This document shows, piece after piece, positions 56,932 to 64,000 of a stretch of DNA of 64,000 nucleotides; within the stretch, counting starts at the first letter, position 1; each line of letters starts with the position of its first letter. A program made the position numbers and the translations under genes. Below the pieces are notes generated by a model. That model was not told the origin of the DNA and made no database searches. It saw only the letters and a list, made by a program, of their open reading frames with translations. This DNA is from Peteryoungia aggregata LMG 23059. Lineage in GTDB: Bacteria > Pseudomonadota > Alphaproteobacteria > Rhizobiales > Rhizobiaceae. The stretch is from positions 186,001 to 250,000 of the forward strand of contig NZ_JAUSUW010000002.1 in assembly GCF_030814435.1 (NCBI RefSeq), in the 5' to 3' direction.

Positions 56932-57651
56932 TTAGAAGGGCGAGTAGATGTCGACGACCTGCTGGCCGATCGGCGGCTGCTGGACCTCGGTCAGACGGCC
57001 ACGGCCACCATAGGAGATGCGCGCCTCGGCAATGCGGTCGTAGGAGATCTCGTTGTCTGCGTTGACATCCTGAGGCCGGACAATACCAGCAACGTTGAGG
57101 ATGCGCAGTTCGTGATTGACGCGCACTTCCTGGGAACCGCTGATCAAGAGGTTTCCGTTTTCGAGAACACCGGTGACAACCGCCGCGACGAGAAGGTTCA
57201 ACCGCTCGGACCGCTCGGTCGAGCCCTTGCCGGACGAACTGGTGGTCGAATCGGTCGAGAGATCCCCCGTGGTGCCGGTATCGGTGGAGAAGCCGAGGAA
57301 GTTTGAGATTTCCGCACCCCAGGTGAGGCCGGTCGAGTTGTCGCGGCTGCGATCCGTCTCGTTGTTGAACGAGGCGCGGTCGTTGATCTCGATGTTGACT
57401 GTCAGGATATCGCCGATGTTCAGGGCGCGGGCATCCTTGAACAGCGCCGACTGGCTGTCGCTCCACAGGGAGTAGCCGCTGGCCGTCTGGGCCTGCTGCT
57501 TCGGATACATGGCCATCTGCGGGGTCTGGCTGTAGCGCAGGCCGGACCCGATCGGGCTCATGGATGGCGCGTTGCCGATTTCCTTGACGGTCTGGCTCTG
57601 GCAGCCAGCGAGGAGGAGAACGGCCAGCAGAGCCGGGTAACGCTTCATCAT
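56932..57651 (-). CDS. flgH: Flagellar L-ring protein FlgH
   Basis: A 239-residue outer-membrane lipoprotein forming the L-ring. The lipobox LLLAGC places the acylated Cys at position 17. The FlgH domain includes SLWSDSQSALFKDARALNIG and DILTVNIEINDRASFNNETD, and it ends QQVVDIYSPF. It overlaps motE (ATGA). The P-ring partner FlgI is two genes upstream. Confidence 0.96.
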   Translation of the reverse strand: MMKRYPALLAVLLLAGCQSQTVKEIGNAPSMSPIGSGLRYSQTPQMAMYPKQQAQTASGYSLWSDSQSALFKDARALNIGDILTVNIEINDRASFNNETDRSRDNSTGLTWGAEISNFLGFSTDTGTTGDLSTDSTTSSSGKGSTERSERLNLLVAAVVTGVLENGNLLISGSQEVRVNHELRILNVAGIVRPQDVNADNEISYDRIAEARISYGGRGRLTEVQQPPIGQQVVDIYSPF

Positions 57652-58184
57652 GACGGGTCCTTCGATGTAGTGGGGTCGCCGGCGCTCGACATGATCGAGG
57701 CGACCTGCGCCGCCTTGTCCGGGCTCATCTCGGTCAGGATGAGGCTCGACTGGCGGGGCGGCAGCTTCATGATGATGGCGGCGGCGAGGATGACATTGGT
57801 CTCCTCGAGCTGTGGGGCTGCCGCATCCGGCGCCATCTTCTTGTAGATTTCCACGAGCTGGCCCTCGGCCTGCTTCATGAATTCGTTCCGGCGCGTGAGC
57901 CAGTCCTCATACTCGGTGCGCCTCTCTTCAAGGATCGCGATGCGGCTGTCGACATCCGCCTGCAACTTTTCGAGCTCCTGCTTCTGCAGAAGGTAGCGCT
58001 GGTCGCGGGCTGCATCGGCGATGCCGGTGCAGAACTGGCGGATCTCGGCTTCCGTCGCGCTTTCCGGCGGTTGCTGCTGGCCGACGGCGGTCTGTGCAAA
58101 GGCGGGCAGCGTGGCAATCGCGATCACGGCGACGGTGTTGCGCAGGGCGACGCGGGAGAAACGAAACTTCTTCAGCTGGATCAT
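57648..58184 (-). CDS. motE: MotC-specific helper protein MotE
   Basis: A 178-residue secreted protein. A signal peptide (VAVIAIATLPAFAQTAVG) precedes a coiled-coil stretch (QKQELEKLQADVDSRIAILE) and a C-terminal MgtE-N-like helical part (IIMKLPPRQSSLILTEMSPD). In Sinorhizobium a gene at this position encodes MotE, a periplasmic chaperone for MotC, and MotC is in this window. It overlaps both flgI and flgH by 4 bp. Confidence 0.9.
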   Translation of the reverse strand: MIQLKKFRFSRVALRNTVAVIAIATLPAFAQTAVGQQQPPESATEAEIRQFCTGIADAARDQRYLLQKQELEKLQADVDSRIAILEERRTEYEDWLTRRNEFMKQAEGQLVEIYKKMAPDAAAPQLEETNVILAAAIIMKLPPRQSSLILTEMSPDKAAQVASIMSSAGDPTTSKDPS

Positions 58185-59302
58185 TGCAGGACGAGCTCCG
58201 CGTGCAGGGCGCCGGCGGACTTGATCCCCTGGAGGATCGCGATAACGCCGTCCGGCTTGACCCCGATGCTGTTCAGGCCGCTGACGAGCGTTCTGAGGTC
58301 AGGACCGTCGACGATGGCGATCTGGTCGCCTTCCTGACGGATCGAGATATCGGTCTGCGGCTGCACCGCCGTCTCACCGCGCGAGAATGGCTCAGGCTGA
58401 ATGACCTGCGGCGTCTCCTGGACCTGGACGGTCAGGGTTCCGTAGCTGACCGCCACCCGCGAGACGCGGACATCGGCGCCGATGACGATGGTGCCGGTGC
58501 GCTCGTTGATCACCACACGCGCGGGCGAATCGGTTGCGACAACCAGATTTTCGATATCGGCCATCAACCGTGCGAGGTCGGCTGTCCGAGGTTTCTGGAC
58601 AACGATCTCCAGGCTGTCGCGCGCCTCGGCAATCGGAGCGCCGTAATTGGCGGCGGCATAGGCGTTGATCGTGTCGGATACCCTCAGCGCCGTGGTGAAG
58701 TCGGGATTGCGCAGCTGCAGGACGAGATTGACGCTATCCTTGAACTTGGACGGCAACTCACGCTCGATGATCGCCCCGGTCGGCACGCGGGCGGAGGTGG
58801 TGATCCCTTGCTGCACGGCTGCAGCGTCACCCTGGGCGTTGATGCCTGATACGACCACCGACCCCTGGGCGACCGCGTAGATCTGGCCATCGGCGCCCGT
58901 CAGAGAGGTCATCACCAGCGTTCCGCCACGCAGGGAGGTGGAGTCACCCAGAGAGCTCACCGTCACGTCGATACGGCTGCCGGGACTGGCGAACGGAGGC
59001 AGATTCGCAGTGACCATGACGGCTGCGACGTTCTTGGCATTGGACTGTCCGCCCTGGGTCGAGATCCCGAGGTTCTGAAGCATGGCGCGCATCGACTGGT
59101 CGGTGAAGGGCGAGGAGCGCAGGCTGTCGCCGGTGCCCTGCAGACCCACGACCAGGCCGTAGCCGATCAGCTGGTTGTCGCGACCCGACTGAAGGGAGGC
59201 GATGTCCTTGATGCGCGAATTGGCACTGAGTGCCGGCTCAAGGGGAGCCAGGACCAGCGCCAGCGCGCAAAGCGCGAACCGCATGGGAGCAATCAGTCTC
59301 AT
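58181..59302 (-). CDS. flgI: Flagellar P-ring protein FlgI
   Basis: A 373-residue periplasmic P-ring protein. The signal peptide is FALCALALVLAPLEPALSA. The mature part begins with RIKDIASLQSGRDNQLIGYG and LVVGLQGTGDSLRSSPFT, the family pattern, and the C-terminus ends SAGALHAELVLQ. It overlaps flgA and motE by 4 bp each, within flgB-to-fliP. It needs the chaperone FlgA (next gene upstream) for assembly. Confidence 0.97.
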   Translation of the reverse strand: MRLIAPMRFALCALALVLAPLEPALSANSRIKDIASLQSGRDNQLIGYGLVVGLQGTGDSLRSSPFTDQSMRAMLQNLGISTQGGQSNAKNVAAVMVTANLPPFASPGSRIDVTVSSLGDSTSLRGGTLVMTSLTGADGQIYAVAQGSVVVSGINAQGDAAAVQQGITTSARVPTGAIIERELPSKFKDSVNLVLQLRNPDFTTALRVSDTINAYAAANYGAPIAEARDSLEIVVQKPRTADLARLMADIENLVVATDSPARVVINERTGTIVIGADVRVSRVAVSYGTLTVQVQETPQVIQPEPFSRGETAVQPQTDISIRQEGDQIAIVDGPDLRTLVSGLNSIGVKPDGVIAILQGIKSAGALHAELVLQ

Positions 59303-59775
59303 TTTGCCATCACCTGTACGGTACCATCGGCCATGACCGTGCCTGACACGATCGAGCCGGAATCGATGTTGCGAACCTTGACGACTTCGCCGACGGAGGC
59401 ATCGGTCAGCGGCGTACCGCTGGCGCTGATCAGCATGTTGCCGATCGCAAAGGTCAGCCGGACACTTGTACCGCGCTTGACGGCGAAGGCCTCGCGCAGA
59501 CCGTGGACCGGAATGGTGCGACCGGGAAGCAGCGTGCGCTTGGCCACCATGCCGACCACTTCCTCCTTGGTCCGAGCGTAGCCGCCGGCGAGGTTGGGGT
59601 TGGTCACCGCGACGACGTCGACCTGTTCGGATGCGATGGTTTCGCCGGGATAGATCACCTGCTTGGGGATCACGGCCGTGTTCTGCGCCCAGGCAATGCC
59701 GGCGCCAAAGCCCAGGGCAGCGGCGGCAATTGCCGCCGCGCGCAAGGCATGTCCGATTTTGCGGCGAAACCTCAT
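59299..59775 (-). CDS. flgA: Flagellar P-ring assembly chaperone FlgA
   Basis: A 158-residue periplasmic chaperone for the P-ring. The signal peptide is AAAIAAAALGFGAGIAWA, cleaved before QNTAVIPKQV. The SAF-like domain contains YPGETIASEQVDVVAV and LLPGRTIPVHGLREAFAVK. It is the short, single-domain type usual in rhizobia. It overlaps flgI by 4 bp and follows flgG with a 17-bp gap. Confidence 0.95.
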   Translation of the reverse strand: MRFRRKIGHALRAAAIAAAALGFGAGIAWAQNTAVIPKQVIYPGETIASEQVDVVAVTNPNLAGGYARTKEEVVGMVAKRTLLPGRTIPVHGLREAFAVKRGTSVRLTFAIGNMLISASGTPLTDASVGEVVKVRNIDSGSIVSGTVMADGTVQVMAK

Positions 59776-59792
59776 GTTTGCCTCCAGTTGTC

Positions 59793-60581
59793 TTACTTGA
59801 GGTTCTTGCTGACGATCTGAGCCATCTCGTCGGCAGTGGTGATGACCTTGGAATTCATCTCGTAGGCGCGCTGAGCAGAGATCATGTCCGTGATCTCCTT
59901 CACCGAGTCGACGTTCGAAGCTTCCAGGTAGGACTGCTTGATGTAGCCAAAGCCCGGATCTTCCGGCGCGCCGACAATGGCGGCACCCGAAGCGGCAGTT
60001 TCGGCGAACAGGTTGTCACCGAGAGGCTTCAGGCCAGCTTCATTGACGAAGTTGGCAACGGTCAGCTGCCCGAGCTCGGTATAGTCGGCATCGTTGCCGA
60101 TGCGTGCCTGTACCTGGCCAGTCCGGCTGATGACGACTTCGCTGGCATCCTGCGGAATGGTGATCTGCGGGGTGACGAGATAACCGTCGATGGTCACCAG
60201 CTGGCCTTCGGCGTTCATGTTGAAGGCGCCGGAGCGGCTGTAAAGCGTTGTGCCATCAGGGCTCTCGATCTGGAACCAGCCGCGACCGATCAGGGCGAGG
60301 TCGAGCTCGTTGCCGGTCTGGGTGAGCTGGCCTTGGGTATGGATGTTTCGGACGGCGGCCGTCTGGACGCCGAGACCGATATTGGCACCTTCCGGCACAA
60401 TCGCCTGGTTGGCACGGTTCGGCACGCCCTGGGCGCGTTCCGTCTGGTACAGAAGGTCGGAGAACTCGGCGCGTGCGCGCTTGAAGCCCGTCGTGTTGAT
60501 GTTGGCAATGTTGTTTGCAATGACCTCAAGATTGGTCTGCTGGGCGTCCATACCCGTGGCTGCGATGGCGAGCGCTCTCAT
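59793..60581 (-). CDS. flgG: Flagellar distal rod protein FlgG
   Basis: A 262-residue distal rod subunit. The N-terminal rod signature [20 protein letters not shown] and [20 protein letters not shown] are present. The C-terminal [20 protein letters not shown], then [18 protein letters not shown] completes D0. There is no signal peptide because it is exported by the flagellar apparatus. It lies between fliE and flgA. Confidence 0.97.
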   Translation of the reverse strand: MRALAIAATGMDAQQTNLEVIANNIANINTTGFKRARAEFSDLLYQTERAQGVPNRANQAIVPEGANIGLGVQTAAVRNIHTQGQLTQTGNELDLALIGRGWFQIESPDGTTLYSRSGAFNMNAEGQLVTIDGYLVTPQITIPQDASEVVISRTGQVQARIGNDADYTELGQLTVANFVNEAGLKPLGDNLFAETAASGAAIVGAPEDPGFGYIKQSYLEASNVDSVKEITDMISAQRAYEMNSKVITTADEMAQIVSKNLK

Positions 60582-60596
60582 AGTTCGGTACCCCTG

Positions 60597-60935
60597 TCAG
60601 ATCTGCATCTTGGTGATTTCGAGATAGGCGTTGACGATCTTGTCGCGGAACGCGATCGCCGTCTGGAGCGACTGTTCGGCCTGCATGACCGCATCGACGA
60701 CTTCGCGGGTGTTCGCCTTGCCCATCAAGCCGTCAAACGATGTCTGCTCGGCTTGTTTCAGGTTGTTGGCGGCCTCCGTTGCGACATTGCTCAGCGCCGA
60801 CATGAAGGTCTCGCCGGTCATGGTGCCCGGTGTTGTACCTTCGGTGGTGACGCCTCGGGTGGAAAACGAGCTGGAAAGGGACTCCAGGCCGTTGATGCCC
60901 GAAAGCGCGCTGGTTTTGGTTACGGATTCGATCAT
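60597..60935 (-). CDS. fliE: Flagellar hook-basal body protein FliE
   Basis: A 112-residue MS-ring/rod adaptor. The conserved C-terminal half reads [20 protein letters not shown] and [20 protein letters not shown], followed by [12 protein letters not shown]. The N-terminal part is Ser/Thr-rich. It overlaps flgC by 4 bp, in the usual flgB-flgC-fliE order. Confidence 0.96.
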   Translation of the reverse strand: MIESVTKTSALSGINGLESLSSSFSTRGVTTEGTTPGTMTGETFMSALSNVATEAANNLKQAEQTSFDGLMGKANTREVVDAVMQAEQSLQTAIAFRDKIVNAYLEITKMQI

Positions 60936-61354
60936 TGCGAGGCCCTCAGCAGCGCGATTGTTGCGGAAATCATTTCTCGGGTCTGCTTGATGGTCTGCAG
61001 GTTGGCTTCGTACGTGCGGTTGGACTCACGCATGTCGCCCATTTCGATCAGGATGTTGACGTTCGGCATCTTGACGATACCCCGCTCGTCGGCCGCCGGG
61101 TTACCCGGGTCGTATTCCTCAATGAAGTCGCCCTGGTCGACGCCGAGCTTCCTGACCTCGACCGTCTCTGCGCCAGTCACACGGTCCAGCTCTGAACCGA
61201 AAGTGATCGTCTTGCGGCGATAGGGATCAGCGCCAGGAGTGTCGCCGGTCGTGCGTGCGTTGGCGATGTTTTCGGACACGATACGCAGGCGTGTCGACTG
61301 TGCTTCCAGTCCGCTCCCTGCGACCCTCAAGCTTGCGAGTAGTGGATCAGTCAT
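60932..61354 (-). CDS. flgC: Flagellar proximal rod protein FlgC
   Basis: A 140-residue proximal rod subunit. The N-terminal rod motif [20 protein letters not shown] is present, followed by [13 protein letters not shown] and [18 protein letters not shown]. The C-terminal [19 protein letters not shown] forms the second D0 helix. Its start overlaps the flgB stop by 1 bp. Confidence 0.97.
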   Translation of the reverse strand: MTDPLLASLRVAGSGLEAQSTRLRIVSENIANARTTGDTPGADPYRRKTITFGSELDRVTGAETVEVRKLGVDQGDFIEEYDPGNPAADERGIVKMPNVNILIEMGDMRESNRTYEANLQTIKQTREMISATIALLRASQ

Positions 61355-61749
61355 CAGCGTTTCACCGTCATTAGCATCATGCGATGGAAGGAGGACATCA
61401 GCGAGGTATTGAGCTCGTGATTGCGCTTGATTTCGCCCGTCTTTCTCAGCTCCTGCGCGAGAGCGACGGTGTTGCCCGATTCCTGAATGCCGATCTCGTT
61501 GTTGAGATCTTCATCCTCCACGGCAATGTTGCGGTCGCTCATATCGTTGGCCGCCATGTGGCCGGGCTGGGTCACGGCCATGCCCTGAACCATGCCCGTC
61601 TTGTCCAGGACCGCGCTGAAGGGCGTAATGTCCTTGGCCAGGTATTTCGGGGTGTTGGCATTTGCGATGTTGGTCGCCACGACCTGCTGGCGCACGGAAA
61701 GCCATTCCGCCTGCCGGGATGCCAGCTCGAACAACTGGATGGGATTCAT
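61354..61749 (-). CDS. flgB: Flagellar proximal rod protein FlgB
   Basis: A 131-residue proximal rod subunit. The conserved segment is [20 protein letters not shown] (residues about 20-39) and the C-terminal [20 protein letters not shown]. It starts the flgB-flgC-fliE-flgG-flgA-flgI-motE-flgH-fliL-fliP run. The 75-bp gap upstream, to the gene at 61825, should hold a promoter or leader. Confidence 0.96.
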   Translation of the reverse strand: MNPIQLFELASRQAEWLSVRQQVVATNIANANTPKYLAKDITPFSAVLDKTGMVQGMAVTQPGHMAANDMSDRNIAVEDEDLNNEIGIQESGNTVALAQELRKTGEIKRNHELNTSLMSSFHRMMLMTVKR

Positions 61750-61824
61750 TCACATCACTCCGTCTATTACTGATCGGAGCCTAGGCCGGTAATCTTGCGT
61801 GGGACTTGCCCGCCCCACACATCG

Positions 61825-62391
61825 TCAATTGTTTTGCAAAACCTCGCCAGAAGAGGTGACGATCACCCATTTGCCATCGCGCTGCTCGAGCGTTGCAACA
61901 CGGCTGTTGTCAGGCAGAATCGAGCCCACACGGACAAGATACATGCCGCCCTTGTCCTCAATGAGTGCCCGACCATTCGCGACATGCAGAAGGCGAAATC
62001 CACTCTTGCCGGGGAAAGGCTGGGATCCAGCTGTCTCCAGACCTTCGGGACGCTCGCGACCAAGGGTAGGAACCGTTGCCGTGACGATCTGGTCGACGGG
62101 TGCCTCTGCGTCTCCATCACCTCCCTCGTCGTCGCGGTCCACCAGGGCCAGCGGCGAGACACTGAAGACATTGCGGCCGGGACCTTCCGGCAGATCGCGC
62201 GTACGCTCCCAATCAGCGACGCGGATCCCGAATTTCTCCTCGTTGAAGAAGACATACCAGGGAAAAAAGGCCGCGCCGCAAGCGAGTGCAATTCCGGTGA
62301 GGGCGAGCACGCGATCGATGGTCGGAATGCGGCGTCGAACAACAACCTGCCTCAGCGGGGCCACCGGCTCGTCAGCGTCGAAATCGGTCAT
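61825..62391 (-). CDS. Unknown membrane protein of the flagellar cluster
   Basis: A 188-residue protein with a basic cytosolic N-terminus, one membrane helix (VLALTGIALACGAAFFPWYV, about residues 28-47) and a periplasmic part. The C-terminal segment MYLVRVGSILPDNSRVATLE followed by KWVIVTSSG resembles the small beta domain of PilP/GspC-type inner-membrane proteins. It is 2 bp after fliI, so the genes are coupled. Proteins of this kind occur between fliI and flgB in related rhizobia. The function is unknown. A role near the export apparatus or the MS-ring is possible, but only from position. Confidence 0.75.
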   Translation of the reverse strand: MTDFDADEPVAPLRQVVVRRRIPTIDRVLALTGIALACGAAFFPWYVFFNEEKFGIRVADWERTRDLPEGPGRNVFSVSPLALVDRDDEGGDGDAEAPVDQIVTATVPTLGRERPEGLETAGSQPFPGKSGFRLLHVANGRALIEDKGGMYLVRVGSILPDNSRVATLEQRDGKWVIVTSSGEVLQNN

Positions 62392-62393
62392 GG

Positions 62394-63785
62394 TCAGCCT
62401 CTCTGTCTCATGCCCTGTCCGCCACCCGCAGCCGCCTTCAGGGCATTGGCCAGATCGGTATAGGCGTCGAGCGCCGGCTTCTCGCCGGGTGTCTGCTTCA
62501 AAATGTCGTAGATGACAGGGACCTGCTTGATCGCCATGTCGAGATCGGGATCCGAACCATTGCGATAACCACCGATCAATCGCAGGTCACGGGTTTCCTC
62601 GAATCGATGAATCAATGCCTTGAGGCGCGAAACCAGCTTTTCCTGCTCCGCCGTCCAGGCCTTGCGCGCCAGTCGCGAGATAGAGGTCAGGGGATTGATG
62701 GGCGGGTAGCGTCCCTCATCCGCGAGAGCGCGGTCGAGCACGATATGGCCATCCAGGATGCCACGAGTCGAATCGGCAATCGGATCGTTGTGGTTGTCAC
62801 CGTCGACGAGGATGGAGATGATGGCGGTGATCGTGCCCGCGCCCTCTGCCCCCGGCCCTGCCCGCTCGAGCAAGCGCGGAAGCTCGGTGAAGACCGAGGC
62901 CGGATAGCCACGGGCGATCGGCGGTTCGCCGGCTGCGGTCGCCACTTCGCGGATCGCATGGGCAAAGCGGGTCACGCTGTCGACAATGAAGAGCACGTTC
63001 TGCCCCTGGTCCCGGAAATGCTCGGCAATGGTGATCGCCGTCAGCGGCGCCATTTTCCTGAGCATCGGGCTCTCATCGCTGGTCGCGACCACGGCAATCG
63101 ATTTCGCCATGTTGTCACCCAGCGTGTCTTCGATGAACTCGCGGACTTCGCGGCCACGTTCCCCGACCAGAGCGATGACCACCTTGTCGAAGGCATCGGC
63201 GCGGGCGAGCATCGACAGAAGCGTCGATTTGCCGACCCCGGAACCGGCGAAAATGCCGAGACGCTGGCCGAGGCAAAGCGGGGAGAAGATGTCGATGGCG
63301 CGAACGCCGGTCTTGAAGCCCGTTTCGACGCGCCGGCGGGTCATGGACGGGGGCGCGGTCGTGGAGATCGGACGGCGCTCGGGCCCCGGCGCCAGCGCAG
63401 GACCGTTGTCGATGGGATCGCCGAGCGCATTGATCGTACGACCACACCAGCTGTCATCAGGGGCCACGCGGAACGCACCCTTGCGAATTACCACGTCATG
63501 AATACCGATCGGCTCCCCGGGCTCGATGGGGCAGACATAGCAGACATCCGGCTCCACCCGCACGACTTCGCCCAGATGTACGCCCGAGGCAGACCGGTGC
63601 GCAACAAACTCACCGAGCCGCACATGCCGCGAAAGACCCGTCACCGTATAGTGGCCGGCAGCGATCGTCCGGACGTGCCCACCATGCGTGACGGAGTTGC
63701 TGGCATGGGAATACCGCTGCGCCAGCGCCGCCAGTTGTCCGAGCTTCGGTGAAAGTGGAAATTCGTCGGGTGTCGGGGCAGTCAT
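62394..63785 (-). CDS. fliI: Flagellar export ATPase FliI
   Basis: A 463-residue ATPase that drives type III flagellar export. Walker A GIFAGSGVGKSTLLSM lies at about residues 180-195, VVIALVGERGREVREFIEDT at about 205-224, Walker B VLFIVDSVTRFAHAIREVA at about 260-278, and RGYPASVFTELPRLLERAG at about 290. It is cotranscribed upstream of the unknown gene at 61825 and downstream of flgF. Its partner FliH-like protein is encoded at 49413-50066. Confidence 0.97.
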   Translation of the reverse strand: MTAPTPDEFPLSPKLGQLAALAQRYSHASNSVTHGGHVRTIAAGHYTVTGLSRHVRLGEFVAHRSASGVHLGEVVRVEPDVCYVCPIEPGEPIGIHDVVIRKGAFRVAPDDSWCGRTINALGDPIDNGPALAPGPERRPISTTAPPSMTRRRVETGFKTGVRAIDIFSPLCLGQRLGIFAGSGVGKSTLLSMLARADAFDKVVIALVGERGREVREFIEDTLGDNMAKSIAVVATSDESPMLRKMAPLTAITIAEHFRDQGQNVLFIVDSVTRFAHAIREVATAAGEPPIARGYPASVFTELPRLLERAGPGAEGAGTITAIISILVDGDNHNDPIADSTRGILDGHIVLDRALADEGRYPPINPLTSISRLARKAWTAEQEKLVSRLKALIHRFEETRDLRLIGGYRNGSDPDLDMAIKQVPVIYDILKQTPGEKPALDAYTDLANALKAAAGGGQGMRQRG

Positions 63786-63803
63786 GACTCTCCGATCTCA
63801 GGC

Positions 63804-64000
63804 TCAGTTGCCGCCACCGAGGACCTTGATCGCCTCGCTCATTGTGCTTTCGCTCGAACTGATCAGCGCGCTGATCGCCTCGAAGGCGCGATTGACCTGG
63901 ATGAGCTGGGTCATCTCGCCGATACCGTTGACATTGGAGTTCTCGACATAACCCTGAAGCACGGAGACTTCCGGATTGTCGACGACCGGTTGCGGGTTGT
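63804..64000 (-). CDS. flgF: Flagellar proximal rod protein FlgF (C-terminal end only)
   Basis: About 65 residues before the stop at 63804-63806 are visible; the rest lies beyond the window. The conserved C-terminus reads VLQGYVENSNVNGIGEMTQL, then IQVNRAFEAISALISSSES, which is the FlgF/FlgG-type D0 helix. FlgF fits better than FlgG because flgG is already at 59793 and flgF precedes fliI in rhizobial clusters. Confidence 0.88.
   Translation of the reverse strand, partial: NPQPVVDNPEVSVLQGYVENSNVNGIGEMTQLIQVNRAFEAISALISSSESTMSEAIKVLGGGN

Overview
This window is chromosomal DNA of an alphaproteobacterium, almost certainly a member of the Rhizobiaceae (Sinorhizobium/Ensifer, Rhizobium, Agrobacterium or a close relative). 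The evidence is a rhizobial motility set (motB-motC-fliK-rem, motE, flaF, flbT, several flagellin paralogues), an agl alpha-glucoside operon, a zwf-pgl-edd Entner-Doudoroff operon and a RIME-like palindromic repeat. No rRNA, tRNA, CRISPR array, prophage or transposase gene was recognised.

Layout. 1-2.9 kb: a RamB/ScfR-like regulator (cut by the window edge) divergent from isocitrate lyase aceA, then a small unknown gene. 3-4.3 kb: a LysR-type regulator and a small divergent ORF. 4.3-9.6 kb: two tandem membrane chemoreceptors. 9.8-14.2 kb: a possible 49-residue membrane peptide, a BaiN/HI0933-type flavoprotein, and a glutamine-synthetase-like/FAD-oxidoreductase pair resembling PuuA/PuuB. 14.4-18.5 kb: zwf, pgl, edd. 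18.8-23.5 kb: a soluble PAS chemoreceptor with a CheR-docking tail, a Tlde1-like (DUF2778) L,D-transpeptidase-type protein, an SDR protein lacking YxxxK, and a possible PilZ-like protein. 23.7-31.4 kb: aglE-F-G-A-K with divergent aglR and two LacI-type operators. 31.5-33.3 kb: folD and a WecG/TagA-type glycosyltransferase.

33.4-64 kb is one flagellar region, all on the minus strand. Read in the direction of transcription (right to left) it is: flgF (partial), fliI, an unknown membrane protein, flgB-flgC-fliE-flgG-flgA-flgI-motE-flgH-fliL-fliP, four flagellin genes, a FliH-like gene, motB-motC-fliK-lytic transglycosylase, rem, flgE-flgK-flgL-flaF-flbT-flgD-fliQ-flhA-fliR, and four small genes that look like divergent FliJ, FlgJ, FlgN and a second FliL. 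Many neighbours overlap by a few bases (ATGA), so most are translationally coupled.

How the genes work together: the metabolic half takes up and cleaves alpha-glucosides, feeds glucose-6-phosphate into the Entner-Doudoroff route and carries the glyoxylate-shunt entry enzyme. The motility half builds the export gate, rod, rings, hook and complex flagellin filament, and three chemoreceptors supply sensory input. Non-coding signals worth attention: a short stem that could hide the Shine-Dalgarno sequence in three flagellin mRNAs (FlbT, a flagellin-mRNA regulator in relatives, is encoded nearby); TTAAC repeats at 11-13 bp spacing upstream of rem and two flagellin genes, as expected for an OmpR-type activator such as Rem; and a 262-bp palindromic MITE-like element between two flagellin genes.
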